From: Cyanobacteria bacterium SBLK | Lineage (GTDB): Bacteria > Cyanobacteriota > Cyanobacteriia > Cyanobacteriales > Spirulinaceae | DNA length: 64,000 nt | Assembly: GCA_017746715.1 (NCBI GenBank) | Contig: JAGHZQ010000016.1 | Coordinates: 86,804 to 150,803, forward strand | Reading direction: 5' to 3' | Shown here: piece by piece, positions 26,357-34,484 of the stretch | How the letters are laid out: each line of letters starts with the position of its first letter | Position numbering within the stretch: the first letter of the stretch is position 1 | The notes under the pieces: generated by a model | What the model was told of the DNA's origin: nothing | What the model saw: only the letters and a program-made list of their open reading frames with translations | Database searches by the model: none | Position numbers and translations under genes: made by a program

Positions 26357-27168
26357 CAAGGGTTGCTTAACGGGTAACCGGCAATGGGTAACCGGCGATC
26401 GGTAACGGGTGACTGATAACCGGTGACGGGTGACGGGTGGATAACCGGTGACGGGTGACGCTTCGACAAGCTCAGCGCGCCGCTGGTGACGGGTGACTGA
26501 TAACTGGTCAGGCATTCATGCAAGGAAATTCCCTCAATCTGCGCGATCGCTTTCGAGAATTTCTCGTGCAAAGAGAGATCGAAATAATACTGACACCAAA
26601 ACTCGGCAATCTCTAATAAAAAGGGGATGGAATCGGGAATCAATCCTGCCCCATACGCGGGAGAATAGCGTTCGACATACTCTCGCGCTAACTTGTATGC
26701 CCAAATCTCGCGATCGCTTTCCGTACAGCAGCGCAACGCATACTCTAATTTAAGCAAGTAGCCGCTCTGGACGAAATGTATCGCCGTCCAGTGAGTCCTG
26801 CGGCGATCGATATTCTTGTATTCGGCAATCTTTGTTAAATAGTGTTGCAGGACTTCTGGGGTTTCTTCTTTGGCGATCGCTTCGACGATAGAAATCGCAA
26901 AGTTTTGATGAACGTGCCATTCCGGACAGTCTAAGTTTTCCGGTACGTTCGAGGTTATCATTTCTTGGAGAACGCATTGAGAAATATACAATGCAAATGC
27001 ACGAGTCGCTTTTTGATCCTGACATAAGCTCTTAATACTTGTCAGGCGAGTAACGGGTAAGGCCAAACCTAAATCGCTATTGCGAAGTTGTTTGATGGCA
27101 TCGAGCCATTTTTTGATTTTGGTTGCAAAACGAGCGCGCACCCTATGCGATCGATCGATGGTCATCAC
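26353..27168 (-). CDS. Hypothetical protein whose C-terminus is built from intergenic repeats
   Basis: 271 aa; no family recognised. Residues 1-220 look like a genuine, mostly alpha-helical soluble protein (FATKIKKWLDAIKQLR, LYISQCVLQEMI, IWAYKLAREYVERYSPAYGAG, FWCQYYFDLSLHEKFSKAIAQIEGISLHEC). From about residue 222 onward, all codons lie inside tandem GGTGACGGGT-type heptamer repeats and a CTTCGACAAGCTCAG element (26360-26515). The final 50 residues (SPVTSGAL..., SPVTGYQSPVTDRR) are therefore repeat-derived, and the ancestral stop codon was probably lost or displaced. The reading frame remains open to the end of the aminotransferase gene, overlapping it by 4 bases. Confidence 0.6.
   Translation of the reverse strand: MMTIDRSHRVRARFATKIKKWLDAIKQLRNSDLGLALPVTRLTSIKSLCQDQKATRAFALYISQCVLQEMITSNVPENLDCPEWHVHQNFAISIVEAIAKEETPEVLQHYLTKIAEYKNIDRRRTHWTAIHFVQSGYLLKLEYALRCCTESDREIWAYKLAREYVERYSPAYGAGLIPDSIPFLLEIAEFWCQYYFDLSLHEKFSKAIAQIEGISLHECLTSYQSPVTSGALSLSKRHPSPVIHPSPVTGYQSPVTDRRLPIAGYPLSNPC
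26360..26515. repeat. Heptamer STRR-type tandem repeats with embedded dispersed element
   Basis: Repeated GGTAACCGG, GGTGACGGG and GTGACTGATAAC units fill this interval, interrupted by CTTCGACAAGCTCAGC at about 26460. Similar GGTTATCAG/GTAATCGG heptamers occur at 10550-10570 and 52686-52725. They resemble the short tandemly repeated repetitive sequences of cyanobacterial genomes. Confidence 0.8.
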
Positions 27169-27343
27169 TGAAAATTGAGTTGAAAAGTATGGATCTAGAT
27201 AGCTAGATTGACACTTTTATTGTCTCACCCGTGTAGAGTTCTGCGTTGGATGCTCTCACCCCTGCCCCCAATACGATCGCTCTCTCTCGGATCCCAATAT
27301 CTAACACTTTTAAGTATAGATTTAACTGAAAAATAACTTTTCT

Positions 27344-28143
27344 TTATATTGAGGAAGTAAGATCTTCAATGGTTTGTCTGATTTTGTTGAGTTGAAAATT
27401 ATCCATCAGATAAGTTAATTTGTCTGCTAAGAGTGTGTAATCTTTTGGAAAATGGTTTTAAAAATTTTACGAGGAGCAAGCGATTGATGGGGCGATCGTC
27501 TACGATTAAGATTTTATATTGGGGTTGTCCTGGCTTGAGAGCGATCGCTCGCCAGCGATCGTCGATCTTCTGAATCTTAGCAGGATCGGCGGGTTTAGCT
27601 TGAATTTCAAAGCGAAAAACAGTTCCTCGACCCAATTCACTTTTAACCTCGATCTCTCCTCCCAAAAGATGTACGAATTTGCGACTGATAGGCAATCCCA
27701 AACCCGTTCTCTCTTGACTTTGCTTACCTGCTTCCGTCTGAGAAAATGCTTCAAAAACGAGATAGTTATCTTTTCTGCTTTATTCGGTTCTTTAACAGAA
27801 GATTGAGAATCTAAAAAATTTTCGCCTTTTAGCGCTGACAATACGGAAACTCCACCCGAATCGGTAAACTTAATCCCATTGAGGAATTTTGCTTTGATAC
27901 CAACCGATAAAACAACCGCTAACCATGCCGGCAACCCCGCCCATTAAAGTATTGACCAAAATTCGAGAAACGCGATCGTTAAAAGCTAGAATACTGCCCC
28001 CATTAAATCCAAACCAAGCCAACCAAAGTAACATCATTAATATTATTTTTCGATCGCGTCAATCCCGACTCCAAACACATGAATCCGGGCTGCATCAAAA
28101 ACACGAGCCCAGAACAAACGAGAAGCCATTGTAGATCGTTCAT
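27344..28143 (-). pseudogene. Decayed ammonium transporter plus hybrid histidine kinase remnants
   Basis: From an ATG at 28143 the minus strand encodes an Amt N-terminus ([21 protein letters not shown], then LTRSKNNIN). After a deletion and frame change it continues with an internal Amt helix ([26 protein letters not shown]). A stop and another frame change lead to a kinase ATPase N-box (NGIKFTDSGGVSV), then in another frame AFSQTEAGKQSQERTGLGLPIS and GGEIEVKSELGRGTVFRF. The start of a receiver domain (YKILIVDDRPINRLLLVKFLK) follows and is cut short before a short C-terminal tail (LADKLTYLMDNFQLNKI) that stops at 27344. At least three frameshifts and several deletions rule out function. Either two neighbouring genes or one Amt-kinase fusion decayed here. 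Confidence 0.8.
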
Positions 28144-28197
28144 TCGTTACCCAATCTCACCATTAAACAATAACAATTTTAATCTAACAATCGCAAT

Positions 28198-28249
28198 CCG
28201 AAAAAAACATTACAGATGATGGAGCAATTCCCTTCAAAAAAGATAAAAT
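28198..28249 (+). promoter_or_regulatory. Shared upstream element and -10 box before aroA
   Basis: A 22-base string containing CATTACAGATGA (28198-28219) is identical to one at 41279-41300 before moeB. A TAAAAT -10 candidate follows at 28244-28249, 24 bases downstream (34 bases in the moeB copy, one helical turn more). No -35 consensus is seen, so an activator-dependent promoter is possible. Confidence 0.5.
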
Positions 28250-28251
28250 AG

Positions 28252-28278
28252 ACTCGCTTAACCATAAGCGAGTTTTTT
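28252..28278. terminator. Bidirectional hairpin terminator just before aroA
   Basis: ACTCGCTTA (28252-28260) pairs perfectly with TAAGCGAGT (28265-28273) around a 4-base loop and is followed by TTTTTT. On the minus strand the stem is followed by CTATTTTATCTTTTTT. It lies only 12 bases before the aroA ATG. It may insulate the operon from read-through or act as a leader structure. Confidence 0.7.
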
Positions 28279-28289
28279 GATTAATTGCA

Positions 28290-29576
28290 ATGACACGACT
28301 TCTTAAACCTTTGAGCAAAGTTAGCTCGACTCCCTATACCGCAAATATCCCCGGTTCTAAATCATTTACCAATCGCGCCCTTGTCATTGCCGCCCAACGC
28401 ATGGGAACGACAATCGTTACGAATGCCCTACACGCACAAGATACAGACCTTCTCGCTCAATGCTTGGGTCAGTTTGGCGGCTTGGAAACGGAAAAAACGG
28501 CGACGGGCTATCGCGTCACCCGTACCCTCGAGACCCTAAAAGCCCCCGCAGAAGAGCTATACGTCGGCGGTGCCGGGACTCCCACTCGCTTCTTGCTCTC
28601 CTTTGCTTCCATGGCAGAGGGCGAAACGATTGTTACGGGCAATCCCCGCTTGTGCGAACGGCCGATGGGAGATATTCTCAACACCTTCGATAAGATCGGG
28701 GTTCGGTACGAATGCCTAAAAACAAAAGGATGCGTGCCGGTGAAGGTGACGGGATCTCGTCCGACGACGCGCGAATGGCCGATTGATGGAGGCGTTTCTT
28801 CTCAATTTGTCTCCTCCCTCCTCATTTTGGCCGCCCAACAAAGCGAACCGGTTACCGTCACCGTCACCGACAATCTAGTTTCTCGTCCTTATGTGATGAT
28901 GACAGTGCAAATGATGCGCAAATGCGGGATTGAAGTCGCGGAGATCGGATCGAACGCTTGGACGGTGACACCGGGACAGGCAAATGTGGACGAAATTCCC
29001 GTAGAAACCGATGCGTCGGGAATGTCCTATTTCTTGGCTGCTGCTGCCTTGACCCAATCGACAGTCATTATTCCCAAAATCGGCAAAAATTCCCCTCAAG
29101 GGGATGTGGGTTTCGCTCGAGTATTGGAACAAATGGGCTGTCTCGTGACCTTTAATGAGGATTCCATCGAAATCGAAGGACGACCCTTGCAAGGGATTGA
29201 GGTGGATATGGAAATCATGCCCGATGTCGTCCTGACCCTCGCCACCACTGCCGCCCATGCCAAAGGTTCGACTCGAGTGACGAATATTGCCAACCTGCGG
29301 GTGAAAGAATGCGATCGCATTGCGGCTCCCGTGACGGAATTACAGCGCCTCGGGGTGGGGGCAGAGGAAGGACCCGATTGGCTGGCGGTGCATCCGACGG
29401 GATCGGTTGCTCCAGGGAAAATCCACACCTACGACGATCATCGAGTTGCCATGTCTTTTGCCCTTTTGGGGTTGCTTTCACCGGGGATCGAAATTGAAGA
29501 TCCCGAATGCGTCGGGAAATCTTTTCCCACGTTTTGGCAGGAATTAGAACGCTTTTACGCTCATCACGAAGGCTAA
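28290..29576 (+). CDS. aroA: 3-phosphoshikimate 1-carboxyvinyltransferase (EPSP synthase)
   Basis: 428 aa. It transfers the enolpyruvyl group of PEP to shikimate-3-phosphate. Conserved blocks are IPGSKSFTNRALVIAA, ERPMGDIL, DGGVSSQFVSSLLILAA, DASGMSYFLAAAAL, NLRVKECDRIAAPVTEL and YDDHRVAMSFALL. The usual GNAGT loop reads GGAGTPTRF, so the protein is outside the common class I and II sequences by eye but appears catalytically complete. It is the first plus-strand gene of the phosphonate-type cluster, 97 bases before the iPGM-like gene. It could be the housekeeping enzyme or a PEP-using accessory of that cluster; I cannot decide without knowing whether the genome has a second copy. Confidence 0.88.
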   Translation: MTRLLKPLSKVSSTPYTANIPGSKSFTNRALVIAAQRMGTTIVTNALHAQDTDLLAQCLGQFGGLETEKTATGYRVTRTLETLKAPAEELYVGGAGTPTRFLLSFASMAEGETIVTGNPRLCERPMGDILNTFDKIGVRYECLKTKGCVPVKVTGSRPTTREWPIDGGVSSQFVSSLLILAAQQSEPVTVTVTDNLVSRPYVMMTVQMMRKCGIEVAEIGSNAWTVTPGQANVDEIPVETDASGMSYFLAAAALTQSTVIIPKIGKNSPQGDVGFARVLEQMGCLVTFNEDSIEIEGRPLQGIEVDMEIMPDVVLTLATTAAHAKGSTRVTNIANLRVKECDRIAAPVTELQRLGVGAEEGPDWLAVHPTGSVAPGKIHTYDDHRVAMSFALLGLLSPGIEIEDPECVGKSFPTFWQELERFYAHHEG

Positions 29577-29673
29577 AAATCTCGCTAATCATCCCCGTTT
29601 GTGGGAACAATAGAGTCGATCGCGCCCGAATCGCGACCCAGCCCGAATTGCCAAATTTTGTGGAGAAAATCTC

Positions 29674-31185
29674 GTGCCAGTCCAGACAAAATCAACCAAG
29701 TCCGCTCTCATCGTGATTGACGGCATCGGAGTCGCTTCAGCCACTGAAAGCAATGCCGTTACGCCAGAGACTCTGCCTTTTTTATTCCAAGTGATGGAAA
29801 CTCACGGTTACGCCACCCTGAAAGCCGATGGTTTGGCGGTGGGTTTAGAAGAAGGTCAAGTCGGGAATTCGGAAGTCGGCCATCTGACCATTGGAGCGGG
29901 GAAAGTCGTCCCCTCTATGTTGCGGCGGATTAACGAAGCCTTTTTGGAGGGAACTTGGGCAGAACACCCGATTTGGCAATCATTAGCCGCTCAACCCTGT
30001 CGCGATCGCTCCTCCCTGCATGTTATCGGACTGCTCTCCGATGCGGGGGTTCACGGTCACTGGCGCACGATCGCTCAAGCCGCAAAAATTGCCGCCGAAG
30101 CAGGGGTACAAGAAATTCTCGTACATCCGGTTCTCGATGGCAATGACTCGGCGGCGGGTAGCGCTCCGGCACTTTTGCGAGAGTTACAGGCAGCGATCGC
30201 ATCTCATCCTCAAATCCGCTTGGGCTTGATAATGGGACGCAAGTGGTTTTGCGATCGCAGTGGCAAATTGGAATTAACGCAAACCTTTGTCGATGCCCTC
30301 TGCGGCGAAGCAACTCACCCCACGTTTACCCCAGAAGCATTAACGCAACATTTGGCGGAAGCCCCCTCAGAAGTCACTTTTCCGCCCCATCTCTACCCCG
30401 ACGGACGGCTTTGCGAGGCTTGGGAACCCGTCTTGCACGCCAGCCATCGCGCCGATCGCGCCGTACAAGCAGGACAGCTCATCGGTAAAATTCGCCCGTT
30501 TTACTCCGTTATTCACTTGGAAGGGGCTTCGATTCCCGAACGGGTCTTTTTTGCCACCCATCCCCTCAATGCAGGGCTGGCCTTTACTTGCAAAGAACAC
30601 GGCATCAATCCCGATCGCATCGCCGAACAGTGCAAGTTCCCCCACGTCACCTATTTTGTCAACGGCTTTAATCCGGAATTGGGAGAGAATAGCACCTGCA
30701 TTCCCTCGATTCCCGATGCCCAAATTCCCGAAAAACCGGAAATGTCCGTCGAAGCGATCGCCGATCGCATTGTAGGGGCAATGGAAAAAGGCGAGTGTTG
30801 CTCCATTGTTGCCAATCTGGCCAACTTGGATCAGGTGGGACATACCGGACGGGTTGACTTGGCGAAAAAAGCAGCACAATCTATTAATCGATCCTTAGAA
30901 CGCATTGCCTCAGTAGCGGCGAGTCAGGGCTGGACATTGGTTTTGACCTCCGATCACGGCAACGCCGAACAAATGGCCGACGATCGCGGCAATCCCCTCG
31001 GCTCTCATACCTTTAATCCCGTCCCTTTCACCGTCCTGCCCGCCCCCGGCACGCGGGTGAATTGGCGAGCCAAACAAGGGGGCTTGGCTAACGTAGCAGC
31101 CACTTATTTAACGACCCTTGCCGTCCCTCCCGCTCCCCATATGGAAGCGAGTTTATTGCAATTGGAGGAGAGCTTTGAAAGCTGA
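29674..31185 (+). CDS. Divergent phosphoglycerate mutase (iPGM) family enzyme in phosphonate operon
   Basis: 503 aa from GTG at 29674, with TGGAGA 7 bases upstream. It belongs to the alkaline-phosphatase superfamily. The iPGM hallmarks are present: metal Asp in ALIVIDGIGV, nucleophile Ser in VGNSEVGHLTIGAGK, LHVIGLLSDAGVHGH, HASHRADRAVQ (substrate Arg pair), CKFPHVTYFVNGF, metal residues in NLDQVGHTGR and SDHGNAEQM, and SHTFNPVPF. It diverges where canonical iPGM has LDGRDTPP (here LDGNDSAAG) and GRYYAMDRD (here GRKWFCDRSG). The next gene, phosphonopyruvate decarboxylase, overlaps its end by 11 bases, so it is translationally coupled to aminoethylphosphonate synthesis. It may be ordinary GpmI, or it may act on PEP/phosphonopyruvate; the latter is a hypothesis. 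Confidence 0.85.
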   Translation: MPVQTKSTKSALIVIDGIGVASATESNAVTPETLPFLFQVMETHGYATLKADGLAVGLEEGQVGNSEVGHLTIGAGKVVPSMLRRINEAFLEGTWAEHPIWQSLAAQPCRDRSSLHVIGLLSDAGVHGHWRTIAQAAKIAAEAGVQEILVHPVLDGNDSAAGSAPALLRELQAAIASHPQIRLGLIMGRKWFCDRSGKLELTQTFVDALCGEATHPTFTPEALTQHLAEAPSEVTFPPHLYPDGRLCEAWEPVLHASHRADRAVQAGQLIGKIRPFYSVIHLEGASIPERVFFATHPLNAGLAFTCKEHGINPDRIAEQCKFPHVTYFVNGFNPELGENSTCIPSIPDAQIPEKPEMSVEAIADRIVGAMEKGECCSIVANLANLDQVGHTGRVDLAKKAAQSINRSLERIASVAASQGWTLVLTSDHGNAEQMADDRGNPLGSHTFNPVPFTVLPAPGTRVNWRAKQGGLANVAATYLTTLAVPPAPHMEASLLQLEESFES

Positions 31186-32329
31186 AGTTTTTGTGACGGC
31201 GGCTCGCGATCGCGGGTTCGATTTTTACGTCGGAGTGCCCTGCTCGTTTTTAAAACCCCTCATCAACTACGTCATTAGCGATCCCCAAACCGCTTATATC
31301 GGGGCAACCAGCGAAGGAGAAGCGATCGCCATTGCTGCGGGGGCTTGGTTGGGAGGACGAAAAAGTACGGTTATCTGCCAAAATTCCGGTTTGGGCAATA
31401 CTGTCAACCCCCTCACTTCTCTTAACTATCCTTTTCGCATTCCTTTATTGTTCGTCACGACTTGGCGGGGACAGCCCGGATTGAAAGATGCCCCCCAACA
31501 CGAACTCATGGGGCAGATTACCGGGGAGCTTTTAAGTTTGATGAAAGTACAACACCAAATTTTCCCCAAAGAATCCGAAGCGGTTCAATCGGCTCTCGAT
31601 GAAGCCGCAGCAATAATGGCAGAGCATTCGCTGCCCTTTGGTTTCATTCTGGAAAAAGGCACTCTGTCCTCGGAAACATTAACGCAAGCACCCCTCGCCC
31701 AATACCCACCGGGGAAGCCTGAAAAACGCTTGACGGGCAACCCGCCACCCCAACGCATTGAAGCCCTCAAAGCGATCGTGGATAGTATCCCCGATCGCGC
31801 CGCTCTCATTGCCACGACGGGAAAAACCGGACGAGAATTATTTACCCTCGGCGATCGCCCCCAACAGCTTTATGTGGTGGGTTCCATGGGGGGAGCCAGT
31901 GCCATTGCCCTCGGAGCGGCCTTACAGGTGAATATTCCCGTCGTGGCGATCGATGGCGATGGTGCTGCCTTGATGAAATTGGGGAATTTTGCCACTATTG
32001 GATTTCAAGCTCCCGACAATCTCATTCACATTCTCCTCGATAACGGAGTTCACGATTCTACTGGGGGACAGGCTACGATGTCGCCTTGGGTAGACTTTGG
32101 GGCGATCGCGATCGCCTGCGGTTATCGCAGCGCCCGTTCTACCGACGATTTGGGGATCTTTGCGGAATTTGTAACCCTTGCCTTGCAACAACCCGGACCC
32201 CATCTGATTCGCTTGCAAATTCAACCCGGCAGCATTGATAATTTGGGACGACCGACGATTTCCCCGGAGCAACTCGCCCGACGCTTCCGCACTTTCTTGA
32301 CCCATTCAAAGGAGGAGGCAGCATCATGA
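31175..32329 (+). CDS. ppd: Phosphonopyruvate decarboxylase
   Basis: 384 aa. I chose the TTG at 31175 because GGAGGAG lies just before it and the family's N-terminus (KAEVFVTAARDRGFDFYVGVPCSFL) begins there. The TPP enzyme converts phosphonopyruvate to phosphonoacetaldehyde and makes the PEP-mutase step irreversible. Motifs are ATSEGEAIAIAAGAWL (TPP-activating Glu), QNSGLGNTVNPLTSL, TTWRGQPGLKDAPQHELMG, TTGKTGRELF, the TPP-Mg site DGDGAALMKLGNFATIG and the closing GSIDNLGRPTISP. These match phosphonopyruvate rather than sulphopyruvate decarboxylases. It overlaps the upstream iPGM-like gene by 11 bases and the downstream transaminase by 4. Confidence 0.92.
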   Translation: MKAEVFVTAARDRGFDFYVGVPCSFLKPLINYVISDPQTAYIGATSEGEAIAIAAGAWLGGRKSTVICQNSGLGNTVNPLTSLNYPFRIPLLFVTTWRGQPGLKDAPQHELMGQITGELLSLMKVQHQIFPKESEAVQSALDEAAAIMAEHSLPFGFILEKGTLSSETLTQAPLAQYPPGKPEKRLTGNPPPQRIEALKAIVDSIPDRAALIATTGKTGRELFTLGDRPQQLYVVGSMGGASAIALGAALQVNIPVVAIDGDGAALMKLGNFATIGFQAPDNLIHILLDNGVHDSTGGQATMSPWVDFGAIAIACGYRSARSTDDLGIFAEFVTLALQQPGPHLIRLQIQPGSIDNLGRPTISPEQLARRFRTFLTHSKEEAAS

Positions 32330-33426
32330 ACGAAGCCTCGATCTTGCTCACTCCCGGACCCCTGACCACCAGCGATCGCACCCGTGCCGCCCTCGATCGC
32401 GATTGGGGGTCGCGAGAGCGGAATTTTATGGAATTAACTCGCAATTTAAGAGAGCGCTTGCTGGCAATTGTAGAAGGGAATGACGAATATACCTGCATTC
32501 CCCTGCAAGGAAGCGGGACTTTTGCCATGGAAGCCAGCCTCGGTTCCCTCATTCCCCCAGACGGAAAACTCCTCATCATTGTGAATGGCGTTTACGGTCG
32601 GCGCATGGGGAAAATGTGCGATCGCATCGGTCGCCCTTACCAACTTTATGAAACCCCAGAAAACGTTCCCCCCGATCCGGCGGCGATCGCCCAAATCTTA
32701 GCAGCAGAGGGAGAGATTACTCATGTTTCGATGGTTCATTGCGAAACCACAAGTGGTATGCTCAACCCCCTAGAAGCCGTTGCTAAAGTCGTGGCTGAAG
32801 CGGGTTGTCACCTGTTAGTGGATGCCATGAGTTCTTTTGGGATTATTCCCTTCTCCCTTGCCCAAATTCCCATTGCTGCCTTGATGGCCTCAGCGAATAA
32901 GGGTTTAGAAGGCGTACCGGGTTTGGCATTTGTCATTTGTCGGCGATCGCTGCTGGTTGCCGGACAGGCTCACAGTCTCGCTTTAGATCTGCACGACCAA
33001 TGGGAAGTGTTAGAACGAACCGGCCAGTGGCGCTATACCCCTCCTACCCAAGTTCTTGCGGCCTTAATGGCTGCATTAGAACAATTGGATGAAGAAGGGG
33101 GCGTAAAGGCACGCTACGAGCGCTATCGACGCTTGTGCGAAATCCTGCGACAGGGGATGGAAGAATTGGGATTTGAACCCTTCTTGCCACCAGACTTACA
33201 AGCTCCCGCTATTGTTACCTTTAAGCTCCTCGATAGCCCTGCCTTTAGTTTTGAAGAGTTTTATCGGTGCATGGGGGAGCGAGGATTCGTCATCTATCCC
33301 GGTAAACTCACCGATCGCCCCAGTTTCCGGATCGGCTGCATGGGAGCGATCGCTCCGTCGGACATGCACGACGCGATCGCTGCTGCCGCAAGCGCCCTTG
33401 ATGATATGGGCAATCCTCTCTCTTAA
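32326..33426 (+). CDS. phnW: 2-aminoethylphosphonate:pyruvate transaminase
   Basis: 366 aa, class V PLP enzyme. It interconverts phosphonoacetaldehyde and 2-aminoethylphosphonate; beside a decarboxylase it should run in the biosynthetic direction. Family blocks are ILLTPGPLTTSDRTRAAL, PLQGSGTFAMEASLGSLIP, NGVYGRRMGKM, THVSMVHCETTSGMLNPLE, VDAMSSFGIIPF, the Schiff-base Lys in ASANKGLEGVPGLAFVI, SLALDLHDQWEVLE, and VIYPGKLTDRPSFRIGCMG. The ATGA overlap with the decarboxylase gene and a GGAGGAGG site inside that gene's end show translational coupling. No phosphonate-degradation genes (phnX, phn lyase) are nearby, which supports synthesis. Confidence 0.93.
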   Translation: MNEASILLTPGPLTTSDRTRAALDRDWGSRERNFMELTRNLRERLLAIVEGNDEYTCIPLQGSGTFAMEASLGSLIPPDGKLLIIVNGVYGRRMGKMCDRIGRPYQLYETPENVPPDPAAIAQILAAEGEITHVSMVHCETTSGMLNPLEAVAKVVAEAGCHLLVDAMSSFGIIPFSLAQIPIAALMASANKGLEGVPGLAFVICRRSLLVAGQAHSLALDLHDQWEVLERTGQWRYTPPTQVLAALMAALEQLDEEGGVKARYERYRRLCEILRQGMEELGFEPFLPPDLQAPAIVTFKLLDSPAFSFEEFYRCMGERGFVIYPGKLTDRPSFRIGCMGAIAPSDMHDAIAAAASALDDMGNPLS

Positions 33427-33452
33427 CCCAGCAAAATCTTAAAGCAACAATC

Positions 33453-34262
33453 ATGAGCCATTCTCCAACCCACACAACCACCCCCGAAAAAGAGGCCAGT
33501 CGTTACTCAAAACGCAATATTCTCCGTTCCGAACGAATGTATGGTACGGGTTTCAACAGTAGCGGCGGCACGGAATCCATTGAATTTTTCTGTCAAGATG
33601 TCCCCCTAGCACAAGGAATGTCCGTGCTGGATATTGGCTGCGGCTCTGGGGGAACGGCGTTTTACTTTGCAGAAAAATATAATGCTACCGTTGTCGGGAT
33701 GGACTATGCCGCCGATGCGATCGCACTCAGTCAAGACCGCTTGCGGGAACAGTCCCATTTGCCCATTACCTTCGAACAGGGAGATATTCAAACGACAGAC
33801 TTGGGACGCGATCGCTTTGACTTGATTTGGTGCCGGGATGTCTTTATTTACCTGCAAGACAAAAGCAAAGGCTGGCGCAATATCTATAATGCTTTGAAAC
33901 CGGGAGGGTATTTTGTTTACTCGGATTTTTGTAAAGGGGACAGCAACCTCTCGCCAGAATTCAGAGAACATTTAGAAATGTGTAACTATCATGCCTGGAC
34001 GATCGCGCAATCGTGCGATTTAATGCGAGAGATCGGCTTTGAAGTCGTCGACTCTAAAAATCTCTCCCTTTGGCTGGCCGAGAATTTCCAAGCCGACTTG
34101 CACAAACTCGAACAAAACCGAGAGGCATTCCTGCAAGAATTCGGCGAAGAAGAATATCAACATTTAACCAGTCGTTGGCAAGTCAAAATTAGATACTGTC
34201 AGCAAGACGATCTCGTGCAAGGTCTCATCATTGCGACAAAACGTGAATTCGAGATAAGCTAA
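33453..34262 (+). CDS. SAM-dependent N-methyltransferase, phosphoethanolamine-methyltransferase-like (1)
   Basis: 269 aa. The Rossmann SAM-binding motif MSVLDIGCGSGGTAFYFAEKY (residues near 55-75), the acidic strand end VVGMDYA, the GDIQTTDL segment and LIWCRDVFIYLQDKSKGWRNIYNALKPGG are clear. The flank SKRNILRSERMYGTGF and the C-terminal FLQEFGEEEYQHLTSRWQVKIRYC resemble phosphobase (phosphoethanolamine) N-methyltransferases and related sarcosine/dimethylglycine enzymes. It starts 26 bases after the transaminase gene, so it is in the aminoethylphosphonate operon. Aminoethylphosphonate is a C-P isostere of phosphoethanolamine, making it a plausible substrate (inference). A paralogue follows at 34685. 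Confidence 0.85.
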   Translation: MSHSPTHTTTPEKEASRYSKRNILRSERMYGTGFNSSGGTESIEFFCQDVPLAQGMSVLDIGCGSGGTAFYFAEKYNATVVGMDYAADAIALSQDRLREQSHLPITFEQGDIQTTDLGRDRFDLIWCRDVFIYLQDKSKGWRNIYNALKPGGYFVYSDFCKGDSNLSPEFREHLEMCNYHAWTIAQSCDLMREIGFEVVDSKNLSLWLAENFQADLHKLEQNREAFLQEFGEEEYQHLTSRWQVKIRYCQQDDLVQGLIIATKREFEIS

Positions 34263-34339
34263 AACTTCGAATACTCAAACTTGAAGATATCTTAAAAACG
34301 GACCTGCAACCCTATTAACGAAACAACAGAGGCGACAGT

Positions 34340-34480
34340 ATGCAGGGGGTATGGGGGAGGCATCTCGTCCCCCAATGGCAGGGTGACCCCGCGTCGGCGA
34401 AAGACGCAAGGGAATGCGCCCTGTTGGGGTCTGGGGGGCTAGCCCCCCAGCAAACTTCGGGTTTGCACCAGAAGCTCAAT
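34340..34480. repeat. GC-rich inserted element with palindrome
   Basis: A G-run-rich stretch (GCAGGGGGTATGGGGGAGGC, CGTCCCCCAATGGCAGG) ends in the palindrome CTGGGGGGCTAGCCCCCCAG at 34430-34449, followed by CAAACTTCGGGTTTG, another small stem. Composition differs sharply from both flanking genes. It looks like a dispersed intergenic repeat and may terminate the first methyltransferase transcript. A reading frame crosses it but has no coding character. Confidence 0.6.
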
Positions 34481-34484
34481 GATA

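Noticed and set aside
31175..32329. Sulphopyruvate decarboxylase (ComDE-like) instead of phosphonopyruvate decarboxylase
   Set aside because: The QNSGLGNTVNPL, WRGQPGLKDAPQH and DNLGRP motifs and the adjacent aminoethylphosphonate transaminase fit the phosphonate enzyme.
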